A stretch of DNA of 64,000 nucleotides, taken from positions 186,001-250,000 of the forward strand of contig NZ_JACBGH010000003.1 of NCBI RefSeq assembly GCF_013391695.1, given 5' to 3'. The number at the start of each line of letters is the position of its first letter. Position 1 is the stretch's first letter. The translations under genes and the position numbers were made by a program. Source of the stretch: Thiomicrorhabdus cannonii (GTDB lineage Bacteria; Pseudomonadota; Gammaproteobacteria; Thiomicrospirales; Thiomicrospiraceae). The notes under the pieces were generated by a model, which ran no database searches, had not been told where the DNA came from, and worked only from the letters and a program-made list of their open reading frames with translations. Shown here one piece after another: positions 51,789 through 60,806 of the stretch.

Positions 51789-51828
51789 TTACCGTTTTTC
51801 AGTAGATGGATTTAAAGGGAGCGTCAAA

Positions 51829-52185
51829 ATGGCACGTATCGCCGGCGTAAACATTCCTGTTAACAAGCACGTTGTGATCGGTTTGACTTCAATCTACGGG
51901 ATTGGACCAACAACTTCAAAAGCAATCTGTGTCGCTGTTAATTTGGATCCAACCACTAAAGTTAGAGAACTAACTGAAGATCAGTTGGAAGCACTTCGTT
52001 CTGAAGTAACTAAATACAAAATTGAAGGTGACCTGCGTCGTGATGTTTCCATGAACATTAAACGTTTGATGGACATGGGATGTTACCGTGGTATTCGTCA
52101 CCGTCGCAGTCTGCCTCTACGTGGTCAGCGTACGAAAACGAACGCTCGCACCCGTAAAGGTCCTGTAAGACCTATTAAGAAATAA
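51829..52185 (+). CDS. rpsM: 30S ribosomal protein S13
   Basis: 30S head protein contacting P-site tRNA and forming intersubunit bridges. 118 aa, the E. coli length. [25 protein letters not shown] (key [12 protein letters not shown]), [29 protein letters not shown] upstream. First of rpsM-rpsK-rpsD-rpoA-rplQ. Confidence 0.99.
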   Translation: MARIAGVNIPVNKHVVIGLTSIYGIGPTTSKAICVAVNLDPTTKVRELTEDQLEALRSEVTKYKIEGDLRRDVSMNIKRLMDMGCYRGIRHRRSLPLRGQRTKTNARTRKGPVRPIKK

Positions 52186-52206
52186 CGCATAATTGCGAGA
52201 GTAGAT

Positions 52207-52596
52207 ATGGCAAAAGCAAATTCGCGTGTTAAAAAGAAAGTCAGACAGGTCGTAACGGATGCCGTTGCACACGTTCATGCGACTTTCAATAATACTATCG
52301 TGACGATTACTGATCGTCAGGGTAACACTCTATGTTGGGCAACTTCAGGTGGCAGCGGTTTCCGCGGTTCACGTAAGAGCACTCCATTCGCTGCACAGGT
52401 TGCAGCTGAGAGAGCTGGACAAGTTGCACACGAGTACGGCGTTAAAAATATGGAAGTTATGGTTAAAGGTCCAGGACCTGGTCGTGACTCGGCTGTTCGC
52501 GGTTTACATAGTGCTGGTTTCAAGATTACGGCTATTGCTGACGTAACACCAATTCCACACAATGGTTGCCGTCCACCTAAGAAACGTCGCGTTTAA
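52207..52596 (+). CDS. rpsK: 30S ribosomal protein S11
   Basis: Platform protein near the mRNA exit. 129 aa. [61 protein letters not shown] and [18 protein letters not shown] upstream; 14 bp before rpsD. Confidence 0.99.
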   Translation: MAKANSRVKKKVRQVVTDAVAHVHATFNNTIVTITDRQGNTLCWATSGGSGFRGSRKSTPFAAQVAAERAGQVAHEYGVKNMEVMVKGPGPGRDSAVRGLHSAGFKITAIADVTPIPHNGCRPPKKRRV

Positions 52597-52610
52597 TATT
52601 TGAGGTAAAC

Positions 52611-53231
52611 ATGGCTAGATATATTGGACCTAAGTGTAAACTTGCACGTCGTGAAGGGACTGATCTATTTTTGAAAAGCGGTGTGCGTAGCATCGAATCA
52701 AAATGTAAAATCGATCAATTGCCTGGTGTTCACGGTGCAGCCCGTAAGCGTGTAACTGAATACGGTGTTCAGTTGCGTGAAAAGCAAAAAGTACGTCGTA
52801 TGTACGGTGTACTTGAGAAAAAATTCCGTCTTTACTACAAAGAAGCTGACCGTCGTAAGGGTTCAACAGGTGTTAACCTGCTGCAAATCCTGGAAAGTCG
52901 CTTGGATAACGTTGTTTATCGTATGGGATTCGCCACGACACGTGCTGAAGCACGTCAGTTGGTTTCTCACAAGGCCATCATGGTTAACGGTCAAACAGTA
53001 AACATTCCTTCTTATGAAGTTTCTGCCGGTGACACTATCACGGTAAGAGAAAAAGCTCGTAACCAATCACGTATCGCCGCTGCGCTAGCATTGAGCTCGC
53101 AATCAGGTACGGTTGGTTGGGTTGAAGTAGATGGCGCTAAATTTGAAGGTATCTTCAAAATGGTTCCAGATCGCTCTGACCTATCTGCGGATATTTCAGA
53201 AAACCTAATTGTTGAGCTTTACTCTAAGTAA
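52611..53231 (+). CDS. rpsD: 30S ribosomal protein S4
   Basis: Primary 16S binder and alpha-operon regulator in E. coli. 206 aa, the E. coli length. [41 protein letters not shown] (key [11 protein letters not shown]) and the S4 RNA-binding domain [26 protein letters not shown] (key [15 protein letters not shown]). Confidence 0.99.
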   Translation: MARYIGPKCKLARREGTDLFLKSGVRSIESKCKIDQLPGVHGAARKRVTEYGVQLREKQKVRRMYGVLEKKFRLYYKEADRRKGSTGVNLLQILESRLDNVVYRMGFATTRAEARQLVSHKAIMVNGQTVNIPSYEVSAGDTITVREKARNQSRIAAALALSSQSGTVGWVEVDGAKFEGIFKMVPDRSDLSADISENLIVELYSK

Positions 53232-53254
53232 TATTCAAACGGAGATAACTTCTA

Positions 53255-54238
53255 ATGCAAGAGATGTTAGAACAGCTGTTAACACCTCGTTTAGTCGATA
53301 TTCAAAAACTGTCGCCGTTTCATAGCCGCGTGACGCTAGAGCCGCTTGAACGCGGTTTTGGCCACACGCTGGGGAACGCACTGCGTCGTATTTTGTTATC
53401 TTCCATGCCAGGTGCTGCGATTGTTGAAGCTCAGATTGACGGTGTTCTACATGAGTATTCAACAATCGAAGGCGTTAGAGAAGACGTATTGGAAATCCTT
53501 CTTAACCTTAAAGAGGTTTCTGTCAAACTGAACGCCAAAAGCAGCGCAGAATTGACTTTACATAAAAAGGGACCAGCAGTTGTTCGTGCATCAGATATTG
53601 AAGTTGATCATGATGTAGAAATTGCTAATCCTGACCACGTCATCGCGCATGTTAGCGAAGGCGCTGAGTTGAGCATGAAGTTGCGCGTCGAGACCGGTAT
53701 CGGTTACCGCCCAGCGCAAACTGAATCAGAATCGACTCAGATTGGTTCTTTGAAGCTGGATGCCAGCTTCAGCCCGGTACATACGGTTAGCTACGAAGTG
53801 CAGAACGCGCGTGTTGAACAGCGTACTGACTTGGACAAGCTAATCATTGACGTGGTGACAGACGGTACGCTAGATCCTGAAAATGCGATCAAGCAAGCAG
53901 CGACTGTATTGCATTATCAACTGAATGCTTTTGTTGATCTGAAGCATAAAGAAGTGGCTGCGCCTGCTGAAGAAGAGAACGAGTTTGATCCGATCTTCTT
54001 GCAGCCGGTTGACGATTTGGAGTTGACGGTACGTTCGGCAAACTGCTTGAAAGCAGAACAGATTTACTACATCGGTGATTTGGTACAACGTTCTGAAACT
54101 CACTTACTGAAAACACCTAACTTGGGTAAGAAGTCTCTACAAGAGATCAAGGATGTGCTTGCACAGCGCGGCCTGAGTTTGGGTACGAAATTAGAGAACT
54201 GGCCACCAGCGAGCTTGGTGAGCAAAGAGTCTATTTAA
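53255..54238 (+). CDS. rpoA: DNA-directed RNA polymerase subunit alpha
   Basis: Assembly and promoter-recognition subunit. 327 aa (E. coli 329). The N-terminal domain has [23 protein letters not shown] (key [15 protein letters not shown]). A linker around residues 235-248 and a C-terminal domain with [20 protein letters not shown] carry the UP-element arginine (RSANCLKAE), followed by [23 protein letters not shown] upstream. Confidence 0.99.
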   Translation: MQEMLEQLLTPRLVDIQKLSPFHSRVTLEPLERGFGHTLGNALRRILLSSMPGAAIVEAQIDGVLHEYSTIEGVREDVLEILLNLKEVSVKLNAKSSAELTLHKKGPAVVRASDIEVDHDVEIANPDHVIAHVSEGAELSMKLRVETGIGYRPAQTESESTQIGSLKLDASFSPVHTVSYEVQNARVEQRTDLDKLIIDVVTDGTLDPENAIKQAATVLHYQLNAFVDLKHKEVAAPAEEENEFDPIFLQPVDDLELTVRSANCLKAEQIYYIGDLVQRSETHLLKTPNLGKKSLQEIKDVLAQRGLSLGTKLENWPPASLVSKESI

Positions 54239-54253
54239 TATAAGGAAGCTATC

Positions 54254-54637
54254 ATGCGTCATGGTAAATCAGGTCGTAAGTTTAATCGTAATAGCTCACA
54301 CCGCAAGGCAATGTTCAAAAACATGTCTGCCTCACTATTTGAGCATGAAGTGATTCGTACTACGGTTCCTAAGGCTAAAGAATTGCGCACTATCGCAGAG
54401 CCTTTGATTACACTTGCTAAAACTGACAGTGTTCACAACCGTCGTATTGCTCAATCACGTTTGGGTGATAAGGCTGCTGTTGGCAAATTGTTCAACGAAC
54501 TTGGTCCACGTTACCAAGGTCGTCCAGGTGGATATATCCGCATTCTGAAATGCGGTTACCGTCCTGGTGACAATGCCCCAATGGCGATTGTTGAATTGGT
54601 TGACCGCCCAGCTGCGTCAACTGAATCAGCAGAATAA
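54254..54637 (+). CDS. rplQ: 50S ribosomal protein L17
   Basis: Exit-tunnel rim protein. 127 aa, the E. coli length. [21 protein letters not shown] and [40 protein letters not shown] upstream. Last gene of the alpha operon; a strong terminator follows. Confidence 0.99.
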   Translation: MRHGKSGRKFNRNSSHRKAMFKNMSASLFEHEVIRTTVPKAKELRTIAEPLITLAKTDSVHNRRIAQSRLGDKAAVGKLFNELGPRYQGRPGGYIRILKCGYRPGDNAPMAIVELVDRPAASTESAE

Positions 54638-54654
54638 GCTGTTACAGATAAAAG

Positions 54655-54679
54655 AAGCCGGTCTTGACCGGCTTTTTTT
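54655..54679 (+). terminator. Rho-independent terminator of the alpha operon
   Basis: AAGCCGGT pairs with ACCGGCTT around a CTTG loop (54655-54674), followed by T residues to 54679. Confidence 0.9.
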
Positions 54680-54693
54680 ATGTCTGCTATAAA
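54664..54693 (+). promoter_or_regulatory. candidate tatD-like promoter overlapping the rplQ terminator
   Basis: TTGACC (54664-54669) starts in the terminator loop. An 18-bp spacer leads to TATAAA (54688-54693), preceded by TGC (extended -10). The start codon is only 10 nt further on, so the mRNA would have a very short or no leader. Confidence 0.5.
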
Positions 54694-54702
54694 TGTAATC
54701 CT

Positions 54703-55440
54703 ATGATTATCGATACCCATTGCCACCTTGATCTATTGACAGCGGATGACTTGTACGCAGAGCTTATGCCTGATAGACGTTATCTGACCATGTCTACCGG
54801 TATGGAGAACTGGCAGGCCGTGTCGACGCTCGCTCGGTCTTCTGCCAACATCTATGCCGCGTTTGGCATACATCCCTGGTTTGTCTGCACGCAATCAGAT
54901 AACGTATTGTCTGAATTGTCAGCCCTTATAGAGAGTGACAAGCCAACCGCCATCGGTGAAATCGGTCTGGATTTCTCAGCATCACACAGCCATAGCCGGC
55001 ATTTACAGGTACAGGTGTTTGAGCAACAACTAACTCTGGCAGCCGATTTTAAGTTGCCCGTGTCGTTGCATGTTGTCAAGGCGCATGAGGTCATGCTGGC
55101 GCTGCTGAAGCGTTACAGGCCGCAAGGGGTGGTACACAGTCTCGGTGCGAGTATCGAACTGGCGCGGCGTTATGTCGATTTGGGCTTCAAAATAGGCGTC
55201 AATGGCATTGTGCTGCGCGACAATGCGCGGCGTTATCATCAGCTCGTCTCTTATTTCGGACTCGATCATATCGTGTTGGAAAGCGATGCGCCCAATATTG
55301 CGCTGCCTGGCGCTAAAACCGGCCATCTTCACGATATTGATCGCACCATTGCGCGGATTGCGGAGTTGTCTGGTTTGCAAATAGATGACGTCATCGCCGT
55401 TAGCGGGCATAATGCACAACAGATTTTTCAATTTAGGTAA
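54703..55440 (+). CDS. TatD-family metal-dependent hydrolase
   Basis: TatD-type TIM-barrel hydrolase; family members include 3'-5' DNases and D-aminoacyl-tRNA editing-like enzymes, but the substrate of this one is unknown. 245 aa from ATG 54703. Metal ligands are in DTHCHLD (HxH, residues 4-10), GEIGLDFS, SLHVVKAHE and ESDAPNI. Shorter and more divergent than E. coli TatD (260 aa). There is no ribosome-binding site upstream; the preceding promoter would give a near-leaderless message. It lies 11 bp before tcdA on the same strand. Confidence 0.85.
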   Translation: MIIDTHCHLDLLTADDLYAELMPDRRYLTMSTGMENWQAVSTLARSSANIYAAFGIHPWFVCTQSDNVLSELSALIESDKPTAIGEIGLDFSASHSHSRHLQVQVFEQQLTLAADFKLPVSLHVVKAHEVMLALLKRYRPQGVVHSLGASIELARRYVDLGFKIGVNGIVLRDNARRYHQLVSYFGLDHIVLESDAPNIALPGAKTGHLHDIDRTIARIAELSGLQIDDVIAVSGHNAQQIFQFR

Positions 55441-55451
55441 CGGATTTTGGC

Positions 55452-56189
55452 ATGTCGGCATTATTTGAACGCAGTCTTTTGGTATTTGAACAGGCCGGTA
55501 TCGACGCCTTGCAACAATCGCACGTCTTGGTCGCCGGTGTCGGCGGTGTTGGCGGTTTTGTCATCGAGGCGCTGGCGCGGGCCGGCGTGGGACGTTTGAC
55601 CATCATTGACCATGATCAGGTCTCAGCCTCCAATATGAACCGTCAAATCATCGCGTTGCACTCCACCCAGGGGCGCAATAAGGCAGACGTGATGCGTGAG
55701 CGCATAGCAGACATCAATCCGCACTGCATTGTGACGGTACGCAAGGAATTTATCCGCCCTGAGGATATGGATACGCTGCTGTCGGACGACTTTGATTATG
55801 TTATCGATGCGATTGATAGCCTCAATTGCAAAGTCGCGTTGGTGGCAACAGCCGTACAGAAAGGGCATAAAGTGGCTTCCAGCATGGGGGCAGGACGCCG
55901 TATCGATCCGTCCAAAATTGCCCTGGCGGATATTTCCAGAACCCACGGTTGTGCTCTGGCGCGCAATATGCGCCAGCGTTTAAAAAAGCAGGGAATTCAA
56001 AAAGGGGTCATGACCGTCTTTTCGACAGAGTCGCCGAAAGAGCCGGGGCCGATGGAGGAGATTTGCGGTGCGCGCGGCAGGGTGGTCAATGGCACGGCCA
56101 GCTACATGCCGGGCATTTTCGGCCTGATGCTGGCGGGTTATGTGATCCAGAAACTGGCCGCAACGGCCTGTCAATCCACATCGAATTAG
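55452..56189 (+). CDS. tcdA: tRNA threonylcarbamoyladenosine dehydratase
   Basis: E1-like enzyme (CsdL/YgdL) that cyclises t6A37 of tRNA to ct6A with ATP. 245 aa. The nucleotide motif VLVAGVGGVGGFVIEALARAGVG is near residue 25 (key AGVGGVGG), followed by DHDQVSASNMNRQ, FDYVIDAIDSLNCK and GAGRRIDPSKI. The late GPMEEICGARGRVVNGT and MPGIFGLMLAGY match the family. Its last 4 bases overlap the convergent DUF2927 gene. A repeat copy lies near its 5' end (55487-55498), where it encodes part of FEQAGI. Confidence 0.92.
   Translation: MSALFERSLLVFEQAGIDALQQSHVLVAGVGGVGGFVIEALARAGVGRLTIIDHDQVSASNMNRQIIALHSTQGRNKADVMRERIADINPHCIVTVRKEFIRPEDMDTLLSDDFDYVIDAIDSLNCKVALVATAVQKGHKVASSMGAGRRIDPSKIALADISRTHGCALARNMRQRLKKQGIQKGVMTVFSTESPKEPGPMEEICGARGRVVNGTASYMPGIFGLMLAGYVIQKLAATACQSTSN
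55487..55498 (+). repeat. repeat copy inside tcdA
   Basis: Exact TGAACAGGCCGG in the sense direction, 36 nt after the tcdA start codon, read as part of FEQAGI. Confidence 0.75.
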
Positions 56190-57043
56190 TTCAATAGCGG
56201 ATAAAGCCCGTAGCGATTGACTTCCTGATTGGCGCGATCAATCGTGCCGTCGCGCTCGAAGCGGTGAATCACATGGCGAATTTTCGGCTGACTCTCTTGC
56301 AGCGGCATACCGGGTTGCAGTTCACTCGAATAGAGTATTTTCAATAGCGTATAGTCCAGACCGGTCAGGAATTCAATTTTACTCTTATCGTTGGCGATGC
56401 TCGGGTTGACCCAGTCGGAATCGTTGGGCAACCCCATAATCTGGGTGGATTCCTCCACTACGCAGGTTGCCAGCAAGCCTCGGCTCATAACGTGATCCAG
56501 CGGCAGGATAATATTGGCGTAGTCTATCGCACCGGTGTTGTCGGTCTGATAGTGCGCAATGCAGTGACTGTCGCGTTCCAGTCCGTTCGGTGCCTGACGG
56601 GTATAGTGCTCGATATCTTCCTTATAGAGACGGTCCTGGGTGATGACAATGGTGAGATTGGCATATTCCCCTTTTTTGACGCGTCTGATCGGGTGGCCGG
56701 TGATTCTGTGCAGATGCTCGAAATGGATATCAAACATCTTTTCGGTCATGCGATTTTTGTTTTTATACGGCGTGTGGTATTCAAACTGATACAGAATGGG
56801 CGCCTGCCATTTGTGCAGACGCATATCGGTTTGGCGATATTCGTTCTTCATCGCAATTTCAATAAAAGCGCGTTCCAGATAAAGCGGATTGCGCCAGTCG
56901 AGCAGGTTGATTTCATCGGCGTGGATCGGCGCAGAAAACAGGCTTACAAAACTCAACAGGCCGGGTAGCCACCAGCGGCGGCGTGCGCCATACCCGGCCT
57001 GTTGAGTTTTTTGAGCGCGTTTTTTCTGCCAAAATCCAACCAT
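56186..57043 (-). CDS. secreted DUF2927-family protein
   Basis: Function unknown. 285 aa. A basic start (WQKKRAQK, then RRRWW) leads to a hydrophobic stretch LPGLLSFVSLFSAPIHA, a signal peptide probably cut before DEINLL (around residue 43). The mature part has the DUF2927 pattern: CVVEESTQIMGLPNDS, LTGLDYTLLKILYSSELQPGM. Its ATG overlaps the uvrA stop (TGATG), so translation is coupled to uvrA. The signal-peptide codons contain a perfect 20-bp inverted pair of the window's repeat. It converges with tcdA with a 3-4 bp overlap. Confidence 0.8.
   Translation of the reverse strand: MVGFWQKKRAQKTQQAGYGARRRWWLPGLLSFVSLFSAPIHADEINLLDWRNPLYLERAFIEIAMKNEYRQTDMRLHKWQAPILYQFEYHTPYKNKNRMTEKMFDIHFEHLHRITGHPIRRVKKGEYANLTIVITQDRLYKEDIEHYTRQAPNGLERDSHCIAHYQTDNTGAIDYANIILPLDHVMSRGLLATCVVEESTQIMGLPNDSDWVNPSIANDKSKIEFLTGLDYTLLKILYSSELQPGMPLQESQPKIRHVIHRFERDGTIDRANQEVNRYGLYPLLN
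56948..57010. repeat. inverted pair of the repeat within the DUF2927 signal-peptide region
   Basis: Two perfect 20-nt arms (56948-56967 and 56991-57010) separated by 23 nt. Each arm carries AACAGGCCGGGTA with the AAAACTC extension, in opposite directions. In the gene they encode QKTQQAGY-like and LPGLLSF-like segments. Confidence 0.85.
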
Positions 57044-59850
57044 CAGAGTAACTTCTTCAAATAGTGTCCAGTATGGGAACCCGGCGTATTGGCGATGGTT
57101 TCCGGCGTACCGGTGGCGATAATCTCGCCGCCGCCCGAACCGCCTTCCGGCCCGAGGTCGACGATCCAGTCGGCCGTTTTAATCACATCCAGATTGTGTT
57201 CGATAATCACGATGGTATTACCCTGATCGCGCAGATGGCGGATGACCTGCAACAACAGATCGATATCGTGGAAATGCAGGCCGGTAGTCGGCTCGTCCAG
57301 AATATACAGGGTGTTGCCGGTATCGCGCTTGGAAAGCTCTTTGGCCAATTTGATGCGCTGCGCCTCGCCACCCGATAGGGTCGTGGCGCTCTGCCCCAGT
57401 TTGATATAACCCAAACCGACGTCGATCAGGGTTTGCAGTTTGCGCGCAATCACCGGAATGGCGTCGAAGAAAGCACGCGAATCCTCGACAGTCATCTCCA
57501 GAATTTCATGGATGTTTTTGCCTTTGTACTCCACCTGCAGGGTCTCGCGGTTGTAACGCTGGCCGTGGCAGACATCGCAGGGCACATACACGTCCGGCAG
57601 GAAGTGCATCTCCACTTTGAGTACGCCGTCGCCTTGGCAAGCCTCGCAGCGCCCGCCCTTGACGTTGAAGCTGAAGCGGCCCGGCGTATAGCCGCGGGTA
57701 CGCGCTTCCGGCGTGGCGGCCATCAGTTCGCGGATCGGCGTGAACAGGCCGGTGTAGGTCGCCGGATTGGAGCGCGGCGTACGGCCGATGGCGCTCTGGT
57801 CGATATTCACCGACTTGTCGAAATGTTGCATGCCCTCGACCTTGTCATAAGGCGCGGTATCCTGCTGCGCGCCGTTCAACACATTGGCGGCGATTTTGGA
57901 GAGGGTTTCGTTAATCAGGGTGGATTTACCCGAACCCGACACGCCGGTAATGCACGTCAGCAATCCGGCGGGAATCTGCAAGGTGACGTTTTTGAGGTTG
58001 TTGCCGCGCGCCCCGTGAATGGTGAGCCATTTGTCTTTGGGTGCGGGCAGGCGTTCGGCAGGGATGGCGATTTGACGCGTGCCCTTGAGGAACTGGCCGG
58101 TCAGCGACTGCGGATTGTCCATGACTTCCTGCGGCGTACCTTGCGCCATAATGCGCCCGCCGTGAATCCCCGCACCGGGGCCGATGTCGAGCACATAATC
58201 GGCGGCGCGGATGGCGTCTTCGTCATGCTCGACCACAATCACGGTATTGCCCAGATCACGCAGATGCGTAAGAGTCGCCAGCAGACGGTCGTTATCGCGC
58301 TGATGCAGGCCGATGGAAGGCTCGTCTAGCACGTACATCACGCCCACCAGACCGGCGCCGATCTGGCTCGCCAGACGGATACGCTGCGCCTCGCCGCCGG
58401 ACAGCGTTTCGGCGCTGCGGTCCAGTGTCAGGTAGTTCAAACCGACGTTCACCAGAAAACTCAGGCGGTCGTGAATCTCCTTGACGATTTTCTTGGCGAT
58501 TTCGCCCTTCGAGCCACTCAGCTCCAGCGTGCTGAAAAAGTCGTGCAGCTCGTTGATCGGCAGGGCCGTCAGACTGGGCAAACTCTTGTCGGCAATATAG
58601 ACATGACGCGCGGCGGTATTGAGGCGCGTGCCTTCGCAGGCCGGGCAGACGTGGGTCATGCGGTATTTGTCGAGCTCGTCGCGTACGGTCTTGCTTTCGG
58701 TTTCGGCAAAACGGCGTTCCATATTGGGGATCACGCCCTCAAAGCGGCGCACGTCACTGTATTTGCCGTGCGGCAGCGGAATCTTTTTAGTGCCCGAACC
58801 GTGCAGGATCACTTTCTGGAACTCCGGCGTGAGTTCTTCCCACGGCGTTTCCACATCAAAACCGTAGTGGTCGGCGACGGCTTTGAGGATGTCGTAATAG
58901 TATTTGTGGCGGCGATCCCAACCGCGGATGGCGCCGCCGGCCAGGCTCAGTTCGGGGTGGGTGATGACCTTGTTGGCATCAAAGCTCTCCTTGACCCCCA
59001 AACCGTCGCAGCTTGGGCAGGCACCGTGCGGGTTGTTGAAGGAGAAGATGCGCGGTTCCAGTTCCGGCACGGAGTAGCCGCAGTGCGGGCAGGAGAACTT
59101 TTCCGAGAACAGCAGTTCAAAATCGTCCTCGTCGTCCATCGGCAATACCATCGCCAGGCCATCGGAAAGACGCAATGCGGTTTCGAAGGATTCGGCCAGG
59201 CGTTGCTTGAGGTCGTCGCGCACCTTGAAGCGGTCGACGATGACTTCGATATCGTGTTTCTTGTTTTTGTCGAGCGTGATCGTGCCGTCCAGCTCGCGCA
59301 CTTCGCCGTCGATGCGGGCGCGGATAAAGCCCTGCGCCTGCAACTCGTCGAGCAGTTGATGGTGTTCGCCTTTTTTGCCGCGAATCACCGGTGAGATCAG
59401 CAGGCATTTGCTGCCTTCGGGCAGACTCAAAGTGCGGTCCACCATCTGGCTGACGGTCTGTGCTTCGAGGTCACAGCCGTGCGTCGGGCAACGCGGTGTG
59501 CCGGTGCGTGCATACAGCAGGCGCATATAATCGTAAATTTCGGTCACGGTGCCGACGGTGGAGCGCGGGTTGTGCGAGGTGGATTTCTGCTCGATGGAGA
59601 TGGCCGGCGAGAGTCCTTCGATGTGATCGACATCGGGCTTCTCCATCACCGACAAAAACTGGCGCGCGTAGGCGGAGAGCGATTCCACATAACGGCGTTG
59701 GCCTTCGGCGTAGATGGTGTCGAAGGCCAGCGACGACTTGCCGGAACCGGACAGGCCGGTAATCACGATGAGTTTATCGCGCGGCAGGCTGACGTCGATG
59801 TTTTTGAGGTTGTGGGTACGCGCCCCTTGAATCACAATCTTTTCTAGCAT
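57043..59850 (-). CDS. uvrA: excinuclease ABC subunit A
   Basis: Damage-recognition ATPase of nucleotide excision repair, works with UvrB. 935 aa (E. coli 940). The first Walker A is [15 protein letters not shown] and the second is [15 protein letters not shown]. There are ABC signatures [16 protein letters not shown] and [15 protein letters not shown], a zinc site CPHCGYSV with CPSC, and a second zinc site CEACQGDG with CDVC. The downstream DUF2927 gene overlaps its stop by 1 nt. A repeat copy is at 57741-57752 (codons for TGLFT). No LexA box was identified in the 80-bp upstream spacer. Confidence 0.98.
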   Translation of the reverse strand: MLEKIVIQGARTHNLKNIDVSLPRDKLIVITGLSGSGKSSLAFDTIYAEGQRRYVESLSAYARQFLSVMEKPDVDHIEGLSPAISIEQKSTSHNPRSTVGTVTEIYDYMRLLYARTGTPRCPTHGCDLEAQTVSQMVDRTLSLPEGSKCLLISPVIRGKKGEHHQLLDELQAQGFIRARIDGEVRELDGTITLDKNKKHDIEVIVDRFKVRDDLKQRLAESFETALRLSDGLAMVLPMDDEDDFELLFSEKFSCPHCGYSVPELEPRIFSFNNPHGACPSCDGLGVKESFDANKVITHPELSLAGGAIRGWDRRHKYYYDILKAVADHYGFDVETPWEELTPEFQKVILHGSGTKKIPLPHGKYSDVRRFEGVIPNMERRFAETESKTVRDELDKYRMTHVCPACEGTRLNTAARHVYIADKSLPSLTALPINELHDFFSTLELSGSKGEIAKKIVKEIHDRLSFLVNVGLNYLTLDRSAETLSGGEAQRIRLASQIGAGLVGVMYVLDEPSIGLHQRDNDRLLATLTHLRDLGNTVIVVEHDEDAIRAADYVLDIGPGAGIHGGRIMAQGTPQEVMDNPQSLTGQFLKGTRQIAIPAERLPAPKDKWLTIHGARGNNLKNVTLQIPAGLLTCITGVSGSGKSTLINETLSKIAANVLNGAQQDTAPYDKVEGMQHFDKSVNIDQSAIGRTPRSNPATYTGLFTPIRELMAATPEARTRGYTPGRFSFNVKGGRCEACQGDGVLKVEMHFLPDVYVPCDVCHGQRYNRETLQVEYKGKNIHEILEMTVEDSRAFFDAIPVIARKLQTLIDVGLGYIKLGQSATTLSGGEAQRIKLAKELSKRDTGNTLYILDEPTTGLHFHDIDLLLQVIRHLRDQGNTIVIIEHNLDVIKTADWIVDLGPEGGSGGGEIIATGTPETIANTPGSHTGHYLKKLL
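57741..57752 (+). repeat. repeat copy inside uvrA
   Basis: Exact TGAACAGGCCGG, antisense to uvrA, in the codons for TGLFT. Confidence 0.7.
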
Positions 59851-59936
59851 GGGCCACCGTGGCGGTTAAAAAATGGTTAAAAAAATGAATAAAGCATTAT
59901 AACAATTTAAACAGCGTTGGCTTAAGTGCAGGCCGC

Positions 59937-60659
59937 TTATTGGATTTTTGCCAAGGGCAGGCGCAATAGGCCGCTGATCTCCACGCGGATTTCCGACTCG
60001 CCGGCCTCCATGACCGGTTCGGCGCTCTCGGCCATGGCACGGCTGGCGAGCATGTAGGGCTGATGGTGGATGGGTTGCACCCCATTGGTTTGAATGCGGG
60101 TCTCAAGCAGTTCGTAAGCCGGCGCTTTAAACCCTTCGGCAATCTGCGAAGCGCGGGCCTGGTAAGTCTGCATGGCCTCGGCAATCAGCTTTTTCTGGGC
60201 TTGGTGGCGCAGCGTTTCGGAGATGCTGAAGCGGGTGGATTGATAGGTCAGCAGTTTCTCCAATTTGCTTAATACGCTCGGCAGGCCGGGTAGGTCCTGC
60301 GTGGTGAGCGTCAGCGTCTGTTGGCCGCGCCAGTGCTGAATGACTCGCTGCTTGTTGTACACCGGGTTGACGCTGTACGGGCCGCTTTGGATTTTAATCT
60401 GTTTAAGCGGTTTGAGCAGTTTGATGGCCGCCTGCATCTGCCGGTTAATCTGTTGGGCAGCCACTTCTGCGCTGACCGATTCAGCGATGGCCTGCAATAC
60501 AACCTGCGCGGTGTCATTTTGCAGCGTATCGCTCTGGCTGATGCTGAAATGGACTTGATGATAGGTGGCGTCTTCGGCCTGGGCGCTCAAACTGAACAGG
60601 CCGGCTACGCAGGCCATTAACGGAATCAGCAACATAGTGGTAAGGCGAGCATTTTTCAT
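59937..60659 (-). CDS. periplasmic SIMPL-domain (DUF541) protein
   Basis: Family of secreted proteins of unclear role, named for a mouse signalling protein. 240 aa from the ATG at 60659, with AGGAG 5 nt upstream; an upstream GTG is rejected. The signal peptide is ARLTTMLLIPLMACVAGLF followed by SLSAQAEDA, with cleavage near AQA-EDA. The mature part begins with VHFSISQSDTLQNDTAQVVL and has SGPYSVNPVYNKQRVIQHWRGQQTL (key VNPVYNKQRVIQHW), matching the tandem small domains of the family. A repeat copy lies in the signal-peptide codons. Divergent from the MFS gene. Confidence 0.8.
   Translation of the reverse strand: MKNARLTTMLLIPLMACVAGLFSLSAQAEDATYHQVHFSISQSDTLQNDTAQVVLQAIAESVSAEVAAQQINRQMQAAIKLLKPLKQIKIQSGPYSVNPVYNKQRVIQHWRGQQTLTLTTQDLPGLPSVLSKLEKLLTYQSTRFSISETLRHQAQKKLIAEAMQTYQARASQIAEGFKAPAYELLETRIQTNGVQPIHHQPYMLASRAMAESAEPVMEAGESEIRVEISGLLRLPLAKIQ
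60593..60604 (+). repeat. repeat copy in the SIMPL signal peptide
   Basis: Exact TGAACAGGCCGG, antisense to the gene, covering codons for AGLFS in the signal peptide. Confidence 0.7.
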
Positions 60660-60728
60660 GGACACTCCTAAGGATGAAGGGATGTGTTGGCGTTGAAATT
60701 CAATTATAGTCTGAAGCTTTTGGAGGAG

Positions 60729-60737
60729 TGTTATAAT
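60729..60737 (+). promoter_or_regulatory. extended -10 promoter of the MFS gene
   Basis: TGT followed by a perfect TATAAT (60732-60737) in the divergent SIMPL-MFS spacer. No good -35 is visible; an extended -10 can work without one. Confidence 0.6.
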
Positions 60738-60806
60738 CGCCCTCTTAATTTTTTAGCCGCTTTACTAGCCTTGGATTACGCCGAGGATGATTACAGGATT
60801 TGTTGT

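Noticed and set aside
58471-59394. 307-aa open frame antisense to uvrA (and a 298-aa one at 57433-58329)
   Set aside because: Composition is the complement of uvrA codons; uvrA motifs are intact on the other strand.
60684-60806. 41-residue extension of the MFS protein
   Set aside because: Crosses the predicted TATAAT promoter and lacks a ribosome-binding site; ATG 60807 has AGGA.
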